NCBI GenBank assembly: GCA_031269345.1
Contig: JAISZH010000042.1
Coordinates: 1 to 54,317, forward strand
Direction: 5' to 3'
From: Desulfovibrio sp.
GTDB taxonomy: Bacteria; Desulfobacterota; Desulfovibrionia; Desulfovibrionales; Desulfovibrionaceae
Length of the DNA stretch: 54,317 nucleotides
Under the pieces are notes generated by a model. It saw only the letters and a program-made list of their open reading frames with translations, did no database searches and was not told the origin of the DNA. The position numbers and the translations under genes are program-made. Positions 49,851 through 54,317 of this stretch are shown in pieces (the first letter of the stretch is position 1; the number at the start of each line of letters is the position of its first letter).

Positions 49851-50386
49851 CAAAAATTCCTTTGTGGTCTGGAACCTTACCCGTTTGAGCATTTCACGCT
49901 TATGGGTTTCGCGGAAATCAATAAATATCGGCCGCAAGGCCGACGCGCCGCGAAGAGGCGTGAATCAGCCGACAACAACGCTTTTCGGCTGACGATCTTC
50001 CGTTAAAGCGACCGCGAGAGCGGACGCCCGCCGCGAAGGTGCAGCGCAATTTATTTGCGCTGTTAACGCCGGAGCGGACGTAGGCTGGAGTGGGCCGGGT
50101 GCATCATTTCAAAGGTAAAACGCTATAGAAACAGCGATCAAACCGTCAAGCCCGGAAAACGCGCCGGAATAGGGTTGAATTGTAGCGAAACTCAAGACGA
50201 ATTTCAATGATTTTTATTCTCTGGCCAAGCTTTTGCGGTTTGCGGGGCATCCGCGCAAATCTGTTTTGCGTTTTCCGGCAATCAGGGCTACTAGTGCCCT
50301 AATTTGACTTTGCCATGCTTTCCTAACCTCTCCTATCTCCCCTAAAAATCAAGGGTTTTTCTGTCAATAAGCAAAAAAACTTTCCC
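49851..50386. repeat. Repeat-filled gap between the S1-like gene and the mobile element
   Basis: 49886-49906: TGAGCATTTCACGCTTATGG, related to the module at 35475. 49930-50003: degraded module A (GCGCCGCGAAGAGGCGTGAA, CAGCCGACAACAACGC, TTTTCGGCTGACGATCTTCC). 50008-50036: module C core (ACCGCGAGAGCGGACGCCCG), then GCGCAATTTATTTGCGC. 50080-50386: no gene seen; AT-rich near the right end. No tRNA is visible that could serve as an integration target. Confidence 0.65.
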
Positions 50387-50415
50387 TTGACGCCCTCCCA
50401 AATCCTCAGTATTCT
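50387..50415 (+). promoter_or_regulatory. Sigma-70-type promoter of the integrase
   Basis: TTGACG (50387-50392), 17 bp, TATTCT (50410-50415). Just downstream is the perfect palindrome GGGGGAAAATCCCCC (50440-50454), with another GTGGGGGATAC nearby, which may be an operator in the leader. Confidence 0.6.
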
Positions 50416-50522
50416 CGGTCCGCGTGTGGGGGATACGGTGGGGGAAAATCCCCCATTTGTTCATGGATTCCAAGCCATAACACAGGCTGAACCCCAATAT
50501 TTGCAACGATCAGGAGGATGGT

Positions 50523-51710
50523 ATGGCAAAAACGGAGCGATTCAGGACGCAATATCCTGGCATTTTTTTCATCGAACGGATCCGCCCCGGCTCGAAAACT
50601 CAAACGGAAAAAATTTTTTATCTCAGATACAGACGGCCGGGCGAGTCCAAGTTAATTGAGGAGAAATGCGGCGCGGAGAGTTCGGGCTGGTCCGCTGCCC
50701 GGGCGAATCAGGAAAGGGCGCTTCGGATTTCAGGTAAAGCCGTATCGAACAGGGCACGGCGCGAAGCGGTCGAGAGCGCCCGGCAGGCTGAAGAATCTCG
50801 GCCGACGATCGCACGTCTGTGGCAGGCGTATGATGAAAGCAACCATGGTAGGAGGTCACGGGGGGAGGACAAATCCCGCTATCGGCTGCACCTCGCCGGG
50901 CCGTTTGGTGAAAAGACGCCTGCCGAATTGGTGTCGCTTGATATTGACAGGTTGCGAATTAACACACTCAAGACGCATTCCCCGCAAAGCGTGAAACATG
51001 TTCTTTGTCTGCTCAGGAGAGTCATACTTTTCGGCGTCAGGAAAGGACTATGCCCGCAACCTGACCCGTCAAGATTGCGTTTCGAGCTTCCAAAGGTTGA
51101 TAATCAGACAACTGAAAACTTTACCCGTGAGCAAATGGCCGCATATTTGGCGGCGCTAGACGCTGATTCAGACCAGAGAGCAGCAACGGCATTACGGCTT
51201 GCTCTTTTCACAGGCGTGAGGAAGACCGCGTTACTTTCGCTGAAGTGGGGGGATGTAGACCTTGAGAAAGGATTTATCACGCTGCGCGGTGATTCCGCAA
51301 AGAGCGGCAAAACATCGCGCATACCCATTTCTGCTGCTGCGAAGGATTTACTGGAAGGAATAGAACGCACGAGAAGCGAGTTTGTTTTTCCCGGCAGAAG
51401 TGGGAACCGGCGAGTGACTTTACAGCAAGTAGCACAACGCATTCGGGATCGTGCCGGGTTGCCGAAAACCTTCAGGCCAATGCACGGGTTGCGGCACGTC
51501 TTTGCAAGTTGGCTTGCTTCATCTGGTGAAGTTGATTTGTTCACCTTGCAAAAAATGTTGACGCACAGTTCGCCGCAGATGACACAACGCTATGCGCACC
51601 TTGCTGACGAAGCATTGCAACGTGCTGCTGCTGTTGCTGATGGTTTATTCAAAGGCGTGAGCGGTGAACGTACAGAAGTCATTCCTCTGAAAAAGCGAAA
51701 TTCTGCGTAA
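50523..51710 (+). CDS. int: Tyrosine site-specific integrase
   Basis: 395 residues. An N-terminal arm-binding-like part (YLRYRRPGESKLIEEKCG) and a SAM-like core-binding domain (about 90-185) precede the catalytic domain: LFTGVRKTALLSLKWGDVDL (Arg), SAKSGKTSRIPIS (Lys), RPMHGLRHVFASWLA (His-x-x-Arg) and LTHSSPQMTQRYAHL (His and the nucleophile Tyr). All catalytic residues are seen. SD AGGAGG. It is the left-most gene of the mobile element, so attL should lie between about 50.1 and 50.5 kb. GC is a little lower than in the neighbouring chromosome. Confidence 0.93.
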   Translation: MAKTERFRTQYPGIFFIERIRPGSKTQTEKIFYLRYRRPGESKLIEEKCGAESSGWSAARANQERALRISGKAVSNRARREAVESARQAEESRPTIARLWQAYDESNHGRRSRGEDKSRYRLHLAGPFGEKTPAELVSLDIDRLRINTLKTHSPQSVKHVLCLLRRVILFGVRKGLCPQPDPSRLRFELPKVDNQTTENFTREQMAAYLAALDADSDQRAATALRLALFTGVRKTALLSLKWGDVDLEKGFITLRGDSAKSGKTSRIPISAAAKDLLEGIERTRSEFVFPGRSGNRRVTLQQVAQRIRDRAGLPKTFRPMHGLRHVFASWLASSGEVDLFTLQKMLTHSSPQMTQRYAHLADEALQRAAAVADGLFKGVSGERTEVIPLKKRNSA

Positions 51711-51817
51711 GCAACAAATTTCCCCGGCTAGGCGCGGTGTCATGAACCGCGCTGAAAAGCTGCCCCTTACAGCCCTGCCGGGGATACAATACAAGGGAAC
51801 CTTGAAGGGAGGGTGTT

Positions 51818-52591
51818 GTGGAAATTGTTAAAGTAGACCCGTCGCGATTTTATATCAAAGACTATTCGCCGCTATTAAGTGTTCTCAAAGCTTTTGGATT
51901 TGACATATACGACGTGACAACAACATATCATACCGCATTTTGTCTCATGCAAGATATTGGTGCAGCTACGATAAGCGGCGTAGGAGAAAATGTTGTTATA
52001 AATGCCTATCCACAAGAAGGCTTAGCGGACACATATAACAAATGGTGCGTTGCCGCAAGAGATATACAAAAGGTTGCCAATAGACATCAATCACTGTTTT
52101 CCCGCCGCGACTATGCTGAGTTACTTGGCGTAACATGGGGGCTGGTTTGGATAGAGACAGAAAAGGCAAGGCTGTGGCTGCATTCCGCTGGCTATGCTCA
52201 GCGCCTGTCTCTGCCTGGGTTGGAGCCTTTGCGGCAAGCAGACTCCCTTCCTGCCGGGGAAACAGTTCGGGCTGCGCCTGAAGCGGACCCGGCAAAAGGT
52301 GAGGCTTCTCATTCCGGAAAATCGGTGAGAAAGCCCCGCATGGAGGTGAGTCAACAATCCGCTGCAATAATATGCAAGGTAAATCCTCGTACAGTCCAAA
52401 GGTGGGAATCTGGGCGGGGGACACCGACAGGCTATCCGGGAAGGTATTCATTCTCTACGCTGAAAGCATGGTCGGAGAGCGAGCAAGGTCGGCGGGCGTT
52501 AAACGCCAAAGCGCGGCAAATAAACAAGGCCGTGCCGATGGACCCGCACGACATAGAGAACATGGAGGGCGCACAGGGATGGCCGGAGTGA
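51818..52591 (+). CDS. Mobile-element protein with C-terminal HTH-like region
   Basis: 257 residues from GTG 51818 (SD GGGAGGG). I do not recognise the first 110 residues. Residues about 90-125 (SLFSRRDYAELLGVTWGLVW) and 175-205 (VSQQSAAIICKVNPRTVQRW, then ESGRGTP) look like two helix-turn-helix segments; the second resembles Cro/XRE-like folds. The linker (130-170) is Pro/Ala/Glu-rich. A hairpin CGCGGT-GTCATGA-ACCGCG lies between it and int. A regulator of the element is a reasonable guess. Confidence 0.5.
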   Translation: MEIVKVDPSRFYIKDYSPLLSVLKAFGFDIYDVTTTYHTAFCLMQDIGAATISGVGENVVINAYPQEGLADTYNKWCVAARDIQKVANRHQSLFSRRDYAELLGVTWGLVWIETEKARLWLHSAGYAQRLSLPGLEPLRQADSLPAGETVRAAPEADPAKGEASHSGKSVRKPRMEVSQQSAAIICKVNPRTVQRWESGRGTPTGYPGRYSFSTLKAWSESEQGRRALNAKARQINKAVPMDPHDIENMEGAQGWPE

Positions 52592-52668
52592 TTTCGTAAC
52601 ACGACAGCAACACGACACAAAGACGACACCATAAACGTTTTCCAAAAAAAATTATCCTCTTTAATTAC

Positions 52669-52699
52669 AGCCTCTTACGGAAACGTCGGGGGCTTTTTT
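52669..52699 (+). terminator. Intrinsic terminator
   Basis: AGCCTC and GGGGCT arms with an inner ACG-GAAA-CGT stem, followed by six T (52694-52699). It lies 78 bp after the HTH protein gene and 90 bp before the AlpA-like gene, dividing the element into two transcripts. Confidence 0.65.
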
Positions 52700-52788
52700 C
52701 ATGACTTTTTTACGACAGAAAACCGACATTTCCGCCTCTAGGTAGATGCAATCCGAATTAACGGCGCGTCTTACTACGGGGAACTATC

Positions 52789-53001
52789 ATGCAAAGCACG
52801 AATCTCGATGTTGAAACCATGCTGACGGAAAGACAGGTATCTGAAATTCTCAAACTCTCGATGAAAAAATTGCAGCTCGACAGGGCGATGAGGCAAGGGT
52901 TGCCGTATGTCCGATGGGGAACACGGTGCATCCGATACCGCCAGTCTGACGTGTCAACCTTCATAAAAGAAAACCTTGTCCTTCCAAAGGACGCGGCGTG
53001 A
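52789..53001 (+). CDS. AlpA/excisionase-like helix-turn-helix protein
   Basis: 70 residues: LDVETMLTERQVSEILKLSM, then LPYVRWGTRCIRYRQSDVST, FIKENLV. This is the winged-helix pattern of AlpA/Xis (MerR-like) proteins: 'LT..eva..L..s...l.r....G.p......g..iRy...dv..wi'. Such proteins direct excision or activate element genes. SD GGGGAA. It lies between int and the primase gene, as in many phage satellites and integrative elements. Confidence 0.78.
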   Translation: MQSTNLDVETMLTERQVSEILKLSMKKLQLDRAMRQGLPYVRWGTRCIRYRQSDVSTFIKENLVLPKDAA

Positions 53002-53105
53002 AGGCGTGTCCACAAAATACCAAAGCCCGGAGCGGCGAACTCCGGGCCGTAGTGAATCGCAACCAGCTGATCTGAATATACCAAAATCACTGCACCCCGT
53101 CAAAT

Positions 53106-53153
53106 TTTGTCCGTACTTGGATAGTAATCTTTGTCCGTACTTGGATAGTAATC
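53106..53153. repeat. Two 24-bp direct repeats upstream of the primase gene
   Basis: TTTGTCCGTACTTGGATAGT plus AATC occurs twice without a gap (53106-53129, 53130-53153). It is located 92 bp before the primase start. It could be binding sites for replication or control proteins. A small open frame (ATG 53156 to TGA 53248, 30 codons, MADADARVSCLL...) follows and overlaps the primase ATG by 4 nt; whether it is translated is unclear. Confidence 0.7.
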
Positions 53154-53244
53154 TCATGGCGGACGCGGATGCACGGGTTTCTTGCCTGTTGCACAAGGCA
53201 CCCGTGTACGACCTGTCTTTTTGCGTCAGGCGGGGGGGAGCATC

Positions 53245-54317
53245 ATGAACTCCGACATCGAAGCCGCGGCCTTGGCGGAACTCAGGGCACACGGGCTTGA
53301 ATTGGATTCAGTTCAGTGGGATATGGGCATCGTGCGCTGCGCTACAACGGGTAAACCTCACGGTAAGGACGGGGCCTATTCGGCGCATTCGGACAATCCG
53401 GCCTGCATCTGGTGGCAAAATTACCCGTCCGGCACAGACGGCGTCTGGACAGTGAAGGGGCTGGACAAGCTGTCCGCGGCTGAACAGGAAGCACTTGCCC
53501 GCCGCATGGACGAAACCCGCAAAGCCAGGGAAGCCGAACAGTCCCGAGTCCATGCCGAAGCCGCCGAGCAAGCACAGGCCATTTACGCCGCCGCCAAAGA
53601 TTGCACGGGACATGCGTATCTTTCCAACAAGGGGGTGAAGCCGGTTCCGGGCTTGAAAGTGGGTACGGATTCCTACGGCAATGAAGGGGCACTGCTGATA
53701 CCTATTTATAATGAGGCGGGCGAAACCGTATCGCTGCAATCTATCCCCGCTACACCGGGCGCGAACGGTAAATGGCTCAAGCTCTTTTTGAAGGGCGGGC
53801 GCAAACGCGGTTGTTTTTTTTCCATTGGGGAAAAGAGCGTTGAAAAGCCTCTGCTCATTGCGGAAGGCTTGGCAACCGGCCTTTCCCTGTATGAATGCCT
53901 GACCTTGCCCGTTTTGACGGCGTTCGACGCGGGCAACCTGCGTCACGTCGCTGAACTGGCGAGGCGAAAATATCCTGACCGGCAAATTATTCTGTGCGCG
54001 GATTATGACGATCCGTCAAACCAGGTTCCACAAGCGGGCGGCGTTGGGCTGAAAGCCGCGACAGAGGCCGCGCTTGCCGTTGGCGGATTTGTCGCTACGC
54101 CGCGCCTTTCGGGGCGCAAGGTTGACTGGAACGATCTGCATCAGAAAATGGGGATTGCTGAAGTCGCCTTGCAATTCCAAACCTGCCACAAGCCGGAACC
54201 TCCGAAGCCGAAAACCGATACCTTGCCGGAGGGGTTCGTGCTGCGGAGCGACGGACTATTCCATATTGAGCAGAAGGAAGACGCGGCGCCGGTCGAAACA
54301 TGGCTTGGCCCGCCGCT
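53245..54317 (+). CDS. TOPRIM/DUF927-type primase-helicase, partial
   Basis: 357 codons are present; the gene runs off the window. Start ATG 53245, SD GGGGGGAG. After an N-terminal part with a charged helix (about 80-115), a TOPRIM-like domain is seen: PLLIAEGLATGLSLYECLTL (catalytic Glu), PVLTAFDAGNLRHVAELARR, IILCADYDDPSNQ (acidic DxD) and VDWNDLHQKMG. From about 330, EGFVLRSDGLFHIE begins a DUF927 helicase-like domain. Such proteins prime replication of phages, satellites and integrative plasmids. No zinc-binding domain is evident at the N-terminus. Confidence 0.85.
   Translation, partial: MNSDIEAAALAELRAHGLELDSVQWDMGIVRCATTGKPHGKDGAYSAHSDNPACIWWQNYPSGTDGVWTVKGLDKLSAAEQEALARRMDETRKAREAEQSRVHAEAAEQAQAIYAAAKDCTGHAYLSNKGVKPVPGLKVGTDSYGNEGALLIPIYNEAGETVSLQSIPATPGANGKWLKLFLKGGRKRGCFFSIGEKSVEKPLLIAEGLATGLSLYECLTLPVLTAFDAGNLRHVAELARRKYPDRQIILCADYDDPSNQVPQAGGVGLKAATEAALAVGGFVATPRLSGRKVDWNDLHQKMGIAEVALQFQTCHKPEPPKPKTDTLPEGFVLRSDGLFHIEQKEDAAPVETWLGPP

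Noticed and set aside
49940-50520. A tRNA or tmRNA gene as integration target of the mobile element
   Set aside because: No cloverleaf with T-loop GTTCRANNC could be found in this stretch by eye.
53308-53985. A 225-codon minus-strand frame at the right edge
   Set aside because: Antisense to the TOPRIM primase, which has clear motifs on the plus strand.

Overview
The window looks like a chromosomal segment from a member of the Desulfovibrionaceae (Desulfobacterota). This is inferred from gene content and order: the archaeal-type start of the shikimate pathway (ADH synthase plus dehydroquinate synthase II) directly before pheA, a two-gene NrfHA ammonifying nitrite reductase, an [FeFe]-hydrogenase-like sensor, a motA-motB-motB-fliL-fliN-fliO-fliP-fliQ cluster, and a TAXI-TRAP transporter with a DUF1850 partner. 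No rRNA or tRNA gene and no CRISPR array was recognised.

Layout. 0-4.1 kb: a short-chain-acid uptake and CoA-activation cluster (GntP permease, broken crotonase, propionate-type CoA-transferase, MaoC hydratase). 4.1-5.6 kb: transposon debris, hairpin repeats and a PilZ-like protein. 5.6-14.3 kb: MalY/PatB aminotransferase, sensory hydrogenase fused to a chemoreceptor signalling domain, DUF47-PiT phosphate pair, ribF, two exported proteins, miaA. 14.3-19.5 kb: flagellin behind a sigma-28 promoter, then aroA'-aroB'-pheA behind a strong promoter, an aromatic leader peptide and an attenuator. 19.7-22.4 kb (minus): ogt, nrfH, nrfA. 22.5-29.9 kb: era, yggS and the flagellar motor/export genes. 29.9-39 kb (minus): ddl, a MurF-CapA fusion, a helical-barrel protein, fabI, purC, hisD. 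39-50 kb (minus): a sigma-54 activator, comM, an AT-rich orphan DNA methyltransferase, an HD protein, the TAXI-TRAP operon and an S1-domain protein with a repeat-encoded acidic N-terminus. 50.3 kb to the end: left part of an integrated mobile element (tyrosine integrase, HTH proteins, AlpA-like protein, TOPRIM/DUF927-type primase running off the edge).

Two themes stand out. First, the aromatic operon carries a complete attenuator: leader peptide with Phe-Trp-Gly-Phe-Tyr-Phe-Phe, mutually exclusive hairpins and an intrinsic terminator. Second, nearly every intergenic gap holds pieces of a few hairpin-forming repeat modules, mixed in different orders and orientations. They abut or enter genes, supplying the ribosome-binding site of era, a likely start codon and stop codons. 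One copy differs from the others by paired, stem-preserving substitutions.

All function calls come from reading motifs in the translated sequence; no database search was done. Comparisons with other Desulfovibrio genomes are from memory.
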